Source: Flavobacterium hydrophilum (GTDB lineage: Bacteria > Bacteroidota > Bacteroidia > Flavobacteriales > Flavobacteriaceae). From it: a stretch of DNA of 64,000 nt. The stretch is taken from positions 248,001 to 312,000 of the forward strand of contig NZ_QJHL01000001.1 in NCBI RefSeq assembly GCF_003202405.1. The letters are read 5' to 3'. Below the pieces are notes generated by a model, which ran no database searches, was not told the origin of the DNA, and was given only the letters and a program-made list of their open reading frames with translations. Below are positions 28,550-37,630 of the stretch, piece after piece. The position numbers and the translations under genes were made by a program. Each line of letters begins with the position of its first letter. The stretch's first letter is position 1.

Positions 28550-29998
28550 ATGCTACAAAAAATGAGTGTATATAAGGTTTTAAAAAAACTTGGTACTTTT
28601 TTGGCCATGATTTCTGTTGTCTTTTTGATATCGTGTGCCACTAAGCAATCAAATGTGGCAGATGATCCATGGAATAAGATGGATTTAATTGTTAAAAGTA
28701 TTCCTGAAGTTAATTTTTCTAATAAAACTTATAACGTCAAGGATTATGGGGCAGTTTCTGATGGAATAACATTTAATACAGCAGCTTTTGAGAAAGCAAT
28801 AAAAGCCTGTACTGAAAATGGTGGAGGAAAAGTAATAGTGCCAAATGGTAAATATCTAACCGGTCCTATACATTTAGAGAATAATGTGAACTTACATTTA
28901 GAAGATGATGCTGAAATTCTTTTTAGTACAAATTCTAAAGATTATCCGATAGTTCATACTTCTTTTGAAGGAACGGAATTAATGAATTATTCACCACTTA
29001 TATATGCCAAAAATAAAACGAATGTAGCTATAACAGGTAAAGGTACTTTAAACGGTCAGGCAAATAATAGTAATTGGTGGCCATGGTCCGGAGGGAAAGG
29101 CTACGGTTGGGAAAAAGGGAATCCTTCACAAAATGATCCGAAGAATCGTGAAGTTTTGGTAGATATGGCAGAAAAAAATGTTCCGGTTGCAGAAAGAATC
29201 TTTGGTGAAGGACGTTATTTGAGGCCTAATTTTATTGAGTTTTTTGAATGTAATACGGTTTTAATAAAAGACATTAAGGTGATTAATGCACCTTTCTGGA
29301 TTTTACATCCCATAAAATCTAATAATATAATCATTGACGGAGTTACAGTAAATAGTCATGGCCCTAATAACGATGGCTGTGATCCTGAATATTCGCAAAA
29401 CTTAATTATAAAGAATTGTGTATTTAATACCGGAGATGATTGTATTGCCATAAAATCGGGAAGAGATGCTGATGGAAGACGAGTAGCAATACCAAGTAAA
29501 AATATTATTGTACAGAATTGTAAAATGATAGATGGCCATGGAGGTGTGGTAATTGGCAGCGAAATATCTGCAGGTGTGAATAATGTTTTTGTTGAGAATT
29601 GTGTCATGGATAGTCCAAATCTGGATAGAGCGATTCGTATTAAAACAAATTCTAAAAGAGGGGGCATTATTGAAAACGTATATGTGAGAAATTTAGAAGT
29701 AGGAACAGTTAAAGAATGTGTTTTAAAACTAAACATGTTTTATAACGTATACGGATCTCAAACAGGTAATTTCATTCCAGTTATCAGAAATGTAAGTCTG
29801 GAGAATGTAAAAGTGAAAGAAGCTGGAAAATATGGTGTGTGGGCTGAGGGCTATAAAGAATCTCCTGTTGAAAATATCACTCTTAAAAACGTTGTTATCG
29901 AAAAAGCAGATTCCATTTATTTATTAAAAAATATCAAAAATTTTAATTTTATAGATACTTATATCAATAAAAAGAAAATAGAATCAATTAAAAACTAA
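28550..29998 (+). CDS. GH28 polygalacturonase-like lipoprotein
   Basis: 482 residues. An N-terminal lipobox (VVFLISC) predicts a lipid anchor. The right-handed beta-helix has the GH28 active-site blocks: NNDGCDPE and TGDDCIAIKSGRD (catalytic Asp residues), GHGGVVIGSE (catalytic His region) and RAIRIKTN (substrate-binding Arg-Ile-Lys). It hydrolyses alpha-1,4 galacturonosyl links, probably in an exo manner on oligomers (inference from the Bacteroidota subgroup). ATG 28550 or 28562 could start it. First gene of a seven-gene operon extending to 37537. Confidence 0.9.
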   Translation: MLQKMSVYKVLKKLGTFLAMISVVFLISCATKQSNVADDPWNKMDLIVKSIPEVNFSNKTYNVKDYGAVSDGITFNTAAFEKAIKACTENGGGKVIVPNGKYLTGPIHLENNVNLHLEDDAEILFSTNSKDYPIVHTSFEGTELMNYSPLIYAKNKTNVAITGKGTLNGQANNSNWWPWSGGKGYGWEKGNPSQNDPKNREVLVDMAEKNVPVAERIFGEGRYLRPNFIEFFECNTVLIKDIKVINAPFWILHPIKSNNIIIDGVTVNSHGPNNDGCDPEYSQNLIIKNCVFNTGDDCIAIKSGRDADGRRVAIPSKNIIVQNCKMIDGHGGVVIGSEISAGVNNVFVENCVMDSPNLDRAIRIKTNSKRGGIIENVYVRNLEVGTVKECVLKLNMFYNVYGSQTGNFIPVIRNVSLENVKVKEAGKYGVWAEGYKESPVENITLKNVVIEKADSIYLLKNIKNFNFIDTYINKKKIESIKN

Positions 29999-30094
29999 AA
30001 CTAATTTGTGTCTATGTCTGATGATATAAAATATTGCCCGACTCAGTTTTTGCTATACTAAAAAATAAAATATAAAAGCTAAAATATAATTTTT

Positions 30095-31300
30095 ATGATT
30101 AAGACACTGTCTCTGGGAACTAATTTTTATAAATACGCAAGTATTTTGCTGCTTCTTTGTTGTGGTAAAACAATTGCTCAGACTCAGATTATTTCGGATA
30201 AATTAAAATGGTCAGAAAGAATGGCTCTGTCTATAATTAAAAGACATCCTGAAGCATGGAAAATTGATAATCACGAAGCACCAAAATGGGATTATAAAAT
30301 AGGTATGATTTTAACGGCCTATCAGAAATTATATACCAAGACAAACGATTCTAAATATTATGATTACATAAAAGGATATGCCGATGTGTTTGTTGATGAA
30401 AGGGGTACAATTAAAAAGTTTGATACTCAAAATCATAGTCTTGACAATATAAACGGAGGAAAAATACTTTTTGATTTGTATTACAAAACAAAAGAAGAAA
30501 AATATCTGACAGCTTTAAAAATATTAAGAAATAATTTTGAGGACTATCCAAGAACCCAATCGGGTGGTTTTTGGCATAAAAAAATCTATCCTAATCAAAT
30601 GTGGTTAGACGGTCTTTATATGGGAGAACCTTTTTATGCAAGATATACCTCTGAATTTGAGGGAGGAGAAAAATTAAATGATGTTGCTCATCAATTCGAA
30701 CTTCTTCACGAGCATACATTTGATCAAAAAACTGACTTGTATTTTCATGCATGGGATGAAAGTAAACAAATGGCCTGGGCAAATAAAGAAACAGGAACGT
30801 CGCCCAATATTTGGTTGAGAGCACTTGGCTGGTACGGAATGGCATTAGTAGATGTATTGGATTATTTTCCAAAAGACCATCCAAAACGAAATGAATTGAT
30901 TAGCTATTTGAATGAATTAGCCGTTGCAGTGACTAAATATCAGGACAAATCGGGTTTATGGTATCAAATTCCGAATTTACAAAAGCAAATAGGAAATTAT
31001 TTAGAATCTTCCGGTTCTTCCATGTTGGTATATTTTCTTGCGAAGGGAGTTCATAAAGGGTATTTGCCTGCGAAATTTGAAAAAGTTGCCAACAAAGGTT
31101 TTAATGGATTAGTTACAAATGTTATTAAGGCTGATAAAAATGGTGAAATACACATTACTCAAGTATGTGGCAGTGCGGGATTAGGAGGAAATCCTTACCG
31201 GGATGGTTCTTTTGAATATTATATGAACGAAAAAATTGTAACCGATAATTCTCACGGATTAGGTGCTTTTTTGCTGGCGGCAATAGAATTAGATAAATAG
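30095..31300 (+). CDS. GH105 unsaturated galacturonyl/rhamnogalacturonyl hydrolase (copy 1)
   Basis: 401 residues, alpha6/alpha6 barrel. The signal sequence (SILLLLCCGKTIAQ) probably ends at the AQ site. The key Asp is in QMWLDGLYMGEPFYA and the second active-site motif is HAWDESKQMAWANKETG. It removes the unsaturated uronate left at the non-reducing end by pectate lyases, feeding KduI. A tandem paralogue follows 28 bases downstream. Compared with that copy it appears soluble rather than lipid-anchored. Confidence 0.9.
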   Translation: MIKTLSLGTNFYKYASILLLLCCGKTIAQTQIISDKLKWSERMALSIIKRHPEAWKIDNHEAPKWDYKIGMILTAYQKLYTKTNDSKYYDYIKGYADVFVDERGTIKKFDTQNHSLDNINGGKILFDLYYKTKEEKYLTALKILRNNFEDYPRTQSGGFWHKKIYPNQMWLDGLYMGEPFYARYTSEFEGGEKLNDVAHQFELLHEHTFDQKTDLYFHAWDESKQMAWANKETGTSPNIWLRALGWYGMALVDVLDYFPKDHPKRNELISYLNELAVAVTKYQDKSGLWYQIPNLQKQIGNYLESSGSSMLVYFLAKGVHKGYLPAKFEKVANKGFNGLVTNVIKADKNGEIHITQVCGSAGLGGNPYRDGSFEYYMNEKIVTDNSHGLGAFLLAAIELDK

Positions 31301-31328
31301 AATTTCAATAAAGTCAAAATAAATCACT

Positions 31329-32561
31329 ATGTTAAAAAACACTCTGAACACTTTAAAAGTTGCAATACTTTTTGTTTCATTCACTTTTTTTAGTTGTAAA
31401 ACGGCTTCTCCAAAACCCGTAAAAACTGCTGATTCACAGAATCAAGCTATAATTTCAAAGGACTTAAAGTGGTCTGATAAAATGGCTTTAACTTTAATGA
31501 AACGTCATCCGGAATCCTGGCAGATTGACGATTCTAAAGCTGCAAAATGGGACTATGTTCACGGTCTTGTTTTATATTCATTCGAGCAATTGTATAAAAA
31601 AAATCCAGATGCAAGATACGCTTCTTATGTGCAGGGATATTTAGATGCGTTGATTCAAAATGACGGAACAATCAAAACGTATGAAATACAAAAACACAAT
31701 ATTGATATGATTGTTGCTGGTCGTTTGCTTTTTAATGCTTATGATAAAACAAAAGAAGACAAATACTTAAAAGCGATGCAATTATTGCGTCAGCAATTAA
31801 CAGAGCAGCCAAGAACGCAATCCGGAGGATTTTGGCATAAAAAAATCTACCCTAACCAAATGTGGTTGGATGGTTTGTATATGGGAGAGCCTTTCTACGC
31901 TCATTATACAGTAACTTTTGAAAATGGAAAAAATCTGGATGATGTTGCGCATCAATTCGAACAAATTCAATTACATGCAACAGACCCGGCAACAGGCTTG
32001 TTATATCACGGTTGGGATGAAAGTAAACAAATGCCATGGGCTAATAAAGAAACCGGAAATTCACCAAACTTCTGGTCAAGAGCTCTGGGATGGTATGTAA
32101 TGGCTTTAGTTGATGCATTGGATTATTTCCCAAAAGATCATCCAAAACAAAAAGAACTGGTTGGTTATCTGAACAATGTTTCAGAAAGTTTAGCGAAGTT
32201 TCAGGATAAATCCGGTTTATGGTATCAGGTAACAGACAAAATGGGTAAAGAAGGAAATTATTTAGAAGCTTCCGGTTCTTCTATGTTTGCTTATGCATTT
32301 GCAAAAGGAGTAAACAAAGGTTATTTGCCTTCAAAATTCAAAAAAATAGCAAACAAAGCTTTTGACGGATTGACAACTCAATTAATGAAAGTGGATGCTG
32401 ATGGAACTATTACTTTAACTCAGGCTTGTCAGGTAGCCGGACTTGGCGGAACTCCATACAGAGACGGTTCGTATGAATATTATGTGAATGAAAAAAAGAA
32501 AGACAATGATCCTAAAGCTACAGGACCATTCATATTAGCGGCACTGGAATTAAACAGATAA
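31329..32561 (+). CDS. GH105 unsaturated galacturonyl/rhamnogalacturonyl hydrolase (copy 2, lipoprotein)
   Basis: 410 residues. The N-terminus (ILFVSFTFFSCKTAS) looks like a lipoprotein signal with Cys about residue 23, although the lipobox has F before S. The active-site blocks match copy 1 (QMWLDGLYMGEPFYA, GWDESKQMPWANKETG). It shares long identical stretches with copy 1, so tandem duplication is likely. Different signals suggest different cellular placement, and the N-terminal half differs enough to allow different substrates (pectate versus rhamnogalacturonan fragments). Confidence 0.9.
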   Translation: MLKNTLNTLKVAILFVSFTFFSCKTASPKPVKTADSQNQAIISKDLKWSDKMALTLMKRHPESWQIDDSKAAKWDYVHGLVLYSFEQLYKKNPDARYASYVQGYLDALIQNDGTIKTYEIQKHNIDMIVAGRLLFNAYDKTKEDKYLKAMQLLRQQLTEQPRTQSGGFWHKKIYPNQMWLDGLYMGEPFYAHYTVTFENGKNLDDVAHQFEQIQLHATDPATGLLYHGWDESKQMPWANKETGNSPNFWSRALGWYVMALVDALDYFPKDHPKQKELVGYLNNVSESLAKFQDKSGLWYQVTDKMGKEGNYLEASGSSMFAYAFAKGVNKGYLPSKFKKIANKAFDGLTTQLMKVDADGTITLTQACQVAGLGGTPYRDGSYEYYVNEKKKDNDPKATGPFILAALELNR

Positions 32562-32578
32562 AAGCAGAATATCTTCAA

Positions 32579-34210
32579 ATGAAATTTATAAAAATAACAT
32601 GTCTTTTATTGTGCTGTGTAGCAATACAAAGCTTAACTGCGCAGGAAAAAAGCGAAAATAATTTTTCAAAAGTCTGGGTTGCAGATCAGGGAGACGGAAC
32701 GTATAAAAATCCTGTTTTGTATGCCGATTATTCAGATCCGGATGCTGTCAGGGTTGGTGATGATTATTACATGACAGCTTCATCATTCAATTGTATTCCG
32801 GGATTGCCGATTCTTCATTCAAAAGATTTGGTAAACTGGAAATTAATTGGACATGCACTTTCGAAACAAAAACCTTTGGATGTTTACAATAAAGCCCAGC
32901 ACGGAAACGGAGTCTGGGCTCCATGTATTCGTTTTCATAAGAATGAATTTTATATTTATTATCCTGATCCCGATTTTGGAATTTATGTTGTTAAAGCCAA
33001 AAAAGCAGAAGGCCCTTGGTCAGAACCGGTTATGGTAAAAGAAGGCAAAGGATTAATTGATCCAACTCCATTATGGGACGAAGATGGTAAGGCATATTTA
33101 GGTTATGCATTTGCAGGAAGCCGGGCAGGAGTGAAAAGTGTTTTGACAGTTTGTTCAATGAATCCTGATGGTTTGTCTGCAAATAATGATGACGTTATGG
33201 TAATTGACGGACATGCAGATGAGGCTACTATTGAAGGCCCTAAGTTTTACAAGCGAAATGGCTATTATTACATATTTGCTCCGGCCGGAGGAGTTGCAAC
33301 AGGATGGCAAACTGTTATGAGGTCTAAAAATGTTTATGGCCCTTATGAAAAAAGAAAAGTTATGGATCAGGGAAAATCGGCTGTAAATGGTCCTCATCAG
33401 GGAGCGTGGGTTCAGACGCAAACCGGTGAAGACTGGTTTATTCATTTTCAGGATCAGTTTGCTTACGGAAGGGTAGTTCATTTACAGCCAATGAAATGGA
33501 AAAATGATTGGCCGATAATCGGGAATGATGAAAATAATGACGGTATTGGTGAACCTGTTATGGTTTATAAAAAGCCGAATGTGGGCAAAAAATCATTTCC
33601 TATTGAAACCCCACCCGAAAGTGATGAATTTAATAGTCCTAAACTTGGACTTCAGTGGCAATGGCATGCGAACCCACAAATCGTTTGGGGGCTTCCGACT
33701 GCAATGGGATATTATAATTTAAATTGTATTCCTGTTCCCAAAGACTATAATAATTTGTTTGATGCTCCAAATCTGCTTTTGCAAAAGTTACCTGCGAATG
33801 AGTTCACTGCTACGGCAAAAATTACATTCAATTCCAGATTTGATGGTGAGTATACCGGATTGGTAATTATGGGACTGGATTATAGTTTTTTATGTTTAAA
33901 ACAAGAAGATGGAAAATTGTATCTTTCACAAAAAACAGCTTTAAAGGCTGATAAAAAAGGAGTAGAATCTGAAAGCAGGAGAATTGCAATAACCGATAAA
34001 ACAATATATCTGCAGGTAAAAGTAAAAGCGGGCGGAATTTGTAATTTTTTCTATAGTGAAGATGGACAAAAATTCAGCCCTGTAGGTAATATTTTTACTG
34101 CAAGGGAAGGTAAATGGATTGGCGCTAAAATAGGATTTCTGGCACTTAGAGAAGGAATTATAAATGATGCCGGAAGTGTAGCAATAGACTGGTTCAGGAT
34201 AACAAACTAA
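32579..34210 (+). CDS. GH43 glycosidase with C-terminal beta-sandwich
   Basis: 543 residues with signal peptide (LLLCCVAIQSLTAQ). The five-bladed propeller starts at YADYSDPDAVRVGDDYYMTA, where the Asp in SDPD is the expected general base. LIDPTPLWDEDG carries the pKa-modulating Asp, and ATIEGPKFYKRNGYYYIFAP the general-acid Glu. From about residue 345 a concanavalin A-like sandwich follows, as in GH43 beta-xylosidases/arabinofuranosidases. In this pectin operon it probably removes arabinose or galactose/xylose side chains. Confidence 0.87.
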   Translation: MKFIKITCLLLCCVAIQSLTAQEKSENNFSKVWVADQGDGTYKNPVLYADYSDPDAVRVGDDYYMTASSFNCIPGLPILHSKDLVNWKLIGHALSKQKPLDVYNKAQHGNGVWAPCIRFHKNEFYIYYPDPDFGIYVVKAKKAEGPWSEPVMVKEGKGLIDPTPLWDEDGKAYLGYAFAGSRAGVKSVLTVCSMNPDGLSANNDDVMVIDGHADEATIEGPKFYKRNGYYYIFAPAGGVATGWQTVMRSKNVYGPYEKRKVMDQGKSAVNGPHQGAWVQTQTGEDWFIHFQDQFAYGRVVHLQPMKWKNDWPIIGNDENNDGIGEPVMVYKKPNVGKKSFPIETPPESDEFNSPKLGLQWQWHANPQIVWGLPTAMGYYNLNCIPVPKDYNNLFDAPNLLLQKLPANEFTATAKITFNSRFDGEYTGLVIMGLDYSFLCLKQEDGKLYLSQKTALKADKKGVESESRRIAITDKTIYLQVKVKAGGICNFFYSEDGQKFSPVGNIFTAREGKWIGAKIGFLALREGIINDAGSVAIDWFRITN

Positions 34211-34246
34211 AACTAAATAATTAAATAACTAAACTAAACCAATTAA

Positions 34247-35347
34247 ATGAATCAACTTAAAAAAACAGCATTATTACTTTTAACCATTACCAGCTGTTAT
34301 GTTAATGCACAGGACAAAGCCAAAAAATGGCCGGATTTAATCATAAAAAGTTACTCCGCCTGGTTTGGTTCTGAGGAAGGTAAAAAAATAGGCGAAAATG
34401 TCCTGCTTTACCAAAGAGATATCGGAGGATGGCCAAAAAATATTCCGATGCTGAACGAATTGACAGAAGATGAAAAATCTAAGTTATTGGCGCTTAAACC
34501 TGTAGGTAAAGATTGTACTATAGATAACAGAGCTACGACTCAGGAAATACTTTTCGTATCAAAAATGTATGCGCAGACAAAAGACGAAAGATATAAAGAT
34601 TCATTTTTAAGAGCAGTCGATTATTTACTTTCAGCACAATATCCTAATGGTGGATGGCCTCAATATTTTCCATTAAAAAAAGGGTATTATTCACATATTA
34701 CCTATAATGACAATTCAATGGTGGATGTTTTGAATGTATTGAAAGAAATAGCAAATGAAACACCATATTACAGTATTAAGCCATCGCAGGAAGTTATTGA
34801 TAAAGCTAAAATTGCAGTCACTAAAGGAATTGAGTGTATTTTAAAAACACAATACAAACAAAATGGTGTCCTGACAGTTTGGTGTGCACAACATGATGAA
34901 GTTACTTTTGCTCCGGCGGATGCAAGGGCTTATGAGCTTGCTTCATTAAGCGGAAAAGAATCAGCTAAAGTTACGTTGTTCCTAATGTCTGTTGACAATC
35001 CTTCGCCGGAAATTAAAACGGCAGTTAAAAGTGCTTATGACTGGTTTGAAAAAACAAAAATCACCAATCTTAAAGAGGAACGTATTTATGATGAAAATGG
35101 AAAAGTAATCGGAAAAAAAATGTATCCTATGGAAGATGTTGCACCAATCTGGCCAAGATTTGCTGAACTTGATACAAACGAAGCCTTCTTTTGTGATCGT
35201 GACGGAATTAAAAAGAAATATATAACCGATATTGGTGAAGAGAGAAGAAACGGATATTCCTGGTATTCTAATGAGCCTAAAGAAGTTTTGAAAAAATACA
35301 AAAAGTGGGCTAAAAAAAATAATTTAGAAAAAACGGATTCAGAGTAA
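34247..35347 (+). CDS. Pectate lyase family PL10
   Basis: 366 residues with signal peptide ending near VNAQD. Family blocks: QRDIGGWPKNI, DNRATTQEILFVSKMY, YPNGGWPQYFPLKKGYYSHI and AQHDEVTFAPADARAYELAS, where the Arg of DARAYE lies in the expected catalytic region. PL10 enzymes break polygalacturonate by beta-elimination, which creates the unsaturated ends that the GH105 pair removes. It lies 36 bases after GH43 in the same operon; a GAAA-loop hairpin follows. Confidence 0.9.
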   Translation: MNQLKKTALLLLTITSCYVNAQDKAKKWPDLIIKSYSAWFGSEEGKKIGENVLLYQRDIGGWPKNIPMLNELTEDEKSKLLALKPVGKDCTIDNRATTQEILFVSKMYAQTKDERYKDSFLRAVDYLLSAQYPNGGWPQYFPLKKGYYSHITYNDNSMVDVLNVLKEIANETPYYSIKPSQEVIDKAKIAVTKGIECILKTQYKQNGVLTVWCAQHDEVTFAPADARAYELASLSGKESAKVTLFLMSVDNPSPEIKTAVKSAYDWFEKTKITNLKEERIYDENGKVIGKKMYPMEDVAPIWPRFAELDTNEAFFCDRDGIKKKYITDIGEERRNGYSWYSNEPKEVLKKYKKWAKKNNLEKTDSE

Positions 35348-35378
35348 TTTCTTTATCAGTATTGACTCTATCGGATTT

Positions 35379-35404
35379 CCTTATTCACTGAAAAGTGAAT
35401 AAGG
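35379..35404 (+). other. GAAA-loop hairpin inside the pectinase operon
   Basis: CCTTATTCACT, a GAAA tetraloop and AGTGAATAAGG form an 11-bp perfect stem between the PL10 and second GH28 genes. No T-run follows, so an mRNA-stability or processing role is more likely than termination. Confidence 0.55.
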
Positions 35405-35426
35405 ATTTGGATGTAAAAATAAAATT

Positions 35427-36776
35427 ATGAATATCAGACTTCTTTTTTTTGTATTGTTTTCGGTAGTTGGTTTTGCTCAGAATAATGAATTTCCGAACGC
35501 AAAAGTAGATTCGATTGTAAATGCTATTCAATTGCCAAAATTTCAGTCTTATCAGGTCAATGTAGCAAAATTAGGAGCCAAAGGTGATTCTATTTCTAAT
35601 AGTAAGCCTTTTTTTGATAAAGCAATGGCATTGTGTAAAAAGAATAACGGAGGAACTATTGTGGTTCCAAAAGGAGTTTATCTCTTAAACGGTCCAATTC
35701 ATTTTGTAAGCAATGTCAATTTAAAGATTGAAAAAGGGGCAAAAATAAAATTCAGTGATAAACCCGAGGATTATTTGCCAATGGTCTTAACCAGCTGGGA
35801 AGGTACAATGCTTTATAATTACAGTCCGTTGATTTATGCCTATGATTGTACAAATATTGCTTTAACCGGTGAAGGGACTATTGATGGAGAAGGAGGTAAG
35901 ACATGGAAAAGTTTTAAGGCAAAAGAAGGAAAAGGCAAAGAGCTCAGTCGTGAAATGAATCATACTAATGTCTCTTTAAAAGACAGAAAGTTTGGAACAG
36001 ATTACTTCTTGCGTCCGCAAATGATCCAGTTTTTTAATTGTAAAAATATTTTAGTTGAAAATATTCGCATTGAAAATTCTCCTTTTTGGTGTTTGCATTT
36101 ACTAAAATCAGAAAGTATAACTGTTAGAGGAATAAGTTATAAATCATTAAACTACAATAATGACGGTATAGATCCTGAATATGCTAAAAATGTTTTGATT
36201 GAAAATGTAAATTTCAATAACGGTGATGATAATGTGGCTATAAAAGCAGGAAGGGATCATGAAGGAAGGGCTAATGCAGCTACGCCAAGTGAAAATATCA
36301 TTATTAGAAACTGTAATTTTAAAGGACTTCACGGTGTAGTAATCGGAAGTGAAATGTCAGCCGGTGTACAAAATGTATATGTCGAAAATTGTAAAACAGT
36401 TGGATATTTAAAAAGAGGTATTTATTTAAAAACCAATGCAGACCGGGGTGGTTTTATAAAAAATGTTTTTGTTAAAAATATTCAATTAGATGAAGTAGAG
36501 GACTGTCTTTACATCACCGCCAATTATCACGGAGAAGGTAAGGGATTTCAGTCTGAAATATCAAATGTGTCTTTTTCTGATATTACATGTAACAAAGCAT
36601 CGGCTTCAGGAATCGTTATTCAGGGATTTGCAGATAAAAAAATCAAAAATATCTCTTTAAATAATATCGAAATTAAATGGGCTAAAAATGCCATATCAAG
36701 TACAAATGCTGAGAATGTAATCATGAATGAAGTTTTCATTGGCGAAAAAGCCACTGTTCCTTCAACAGCAAAATAG
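35427..36776 (+). CDS. GH28 polygalacturonase-like enzyme (second)
   Basis: 449 residues with signal peptide (LFFVLFSVVGFAQ). The beta-helix carries NNDGIDPEYAKN, NGDDNVAIKAGRD, GLHGVVIGSE and RGIYLKTN. The last block has Tyr-Leu-Lys where the first GH28 has Ile-Arg-Ile-Lys, so substrate contacts differ. It should act on galacturonosyl links in pectin, with a soluble periplasmic location rather than a lipid anchor. Same operon as CE12, 17 bases downstream. Confidence 0.88.
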   Translation: MNIRLLFFVLFSVVGFAQNNEFPNAKVDSIVNAIQLPKFQSYQVNVAKLGAKGDSISNSKPFFDKAMALCKKNNGGTIVVPKGVYLLNGPIHFVSNVNLKIEKGAKIKFSDKPEDYLPMVLTSWEGTMLYNYSPLIYAYDCTNIALTGEGTIDGEGGKTWKSFKAKEGKGKELSREMNHTNVSLKDRKFGTDYFLRPQMIQFFNCKNILVENIRIENSPFWCLHLLKSESITVRGISYKSLNYNNDGIDPEYAKNVLIENVNFNNGDDNVAIKAGRDHEGRANAATPSENIIIRNCNFKGLHGVVIGSEMSAGVQNVYVENCKTVGYLKRGIYLKTNADRGGFIKNVFVKNIQLDEVEDCLYITANYHGEGKGFQSEISNVSFSDITCNKASASGIVIQGFADKKIKNISLNNIEIKWAKNAISSTNAENVIMNEVFIGEKATVPSTAK

Positions 36777-36793
36777 TTTAATAAAAATCAAAA

Positions 36794-37537
36794 ATGAAAC
36801 ATTATATTTTAATTCTTTGGCTGGTTTCGGCCACTTGCTTTGCGCAAAAAACTACTGTTTATACAATAGGTGATTCTACAATGGCAAACAAAAAAGACCC
36901 TGATAAAAATCCGGAACATGGCTGGGCCCAGGTGTTACAGTCATTTTTCAAAGATAATATCGTTATCGACAACAGAGCTTTAAACGGAAGAAGTACAAGG
37001 AGTTTTATAGCAGAAAAACAATGGGATGCTGTATATCAAAATTTGAAAAAAGGAGATTATGTTTTTATTGAATTTGGGCACAATGACGAAAAAGATAAGG
37101 ATTCATTGCGTTATACAAACCCACATACAGCTTATAGACATAATCTGATTCGGTTTGTAAAAGAAAGCCGTGCAAAAGGGGCAATTCCAATTTTATTGAC
37201 GTCAATTGCAAGAAGAAATTTTAATGAAAAAGGAGTACTAATCGGAACGCACGGAGATTATCCTTTAGAGACAAGATTAGTTGCACAGGAATATAAAGTT
37301 CCGTTTATAGATTTAGAATATTATACGGAATTACTAGAGCAGTCTTACGGACCTGAAAAATCAAAACAATTGCATTTACATTTTAAAGCCGGAGAAAATC
37401 CTTTTTATAAAGAAGATAAAAATGACGACACACATCTTTCTTTGAAAGGTGCAACTGAAATTGCACAGATAGTGGTTGATCAAATAAAACTTTTAGAAGA
37501 TCCTTCTGTTGAAAAACTAAAAAAAGGAATCAAATAG
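36794..37537 (+). CDS. Rhamnogalacturonan acetylesterase (CE12, SGNH fold)
   Basis: 247 residues with signal peptide (LILWLVSATCFAQ). SGNH blocks: YTIGDSTMANK (nucleophile Ser), NGRSTRSF, FIEFGHNDEKD, and DDTHLSLKGA with the catalytic Asp/His. CE12 enzymes remove acetyl groups from rhamnogalacturonan or xylan so that lyases and hydrolases gain access. Last gene of the pectinase operon; a bidirectional terminator follows. Confidence 0.88.
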   Translation: MKHYILILWLVSATCFAQKTTVYTIGDSTMANKKDPDKNPEHGWAQVLQSFFKDNIVIDNRALNGRSTRSFIAEKQWDAVYQNLKKGDYVFIEFGHNDEKDKDSLRYTNPHTAYRHNLIRFVKESRAKGAIPILLTSIARRNFNEKGVLIGTHGDYPLETRLVAQEYKVPFIDLEYYTELLEQSYGPEKSKQLHLHFKAGENPFYKEDKNDDTHLSLKGATEIAQIVVDQIKLLEDPSVEKLKKGIK

Positions 37538-37560
37538 CTTAAATAAATTTTGCTGAAAAT

Positions 37561-37600
37561 AAAAATCGTATCTGGATAATTATTCCGGATACGATTTTTT
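37561..37600. terminator. Bidirectional terminator between CE12 and oxyR
   Basis: AAAAATCGTATC pairs with GATACGATTTTT around a short inner stem (GG/CC). It separates convergent genes. Confidence 0.85.
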
Positions 37601-37630
37601 CGTTAGATAAGAGAATGATTTAATCTCTAA

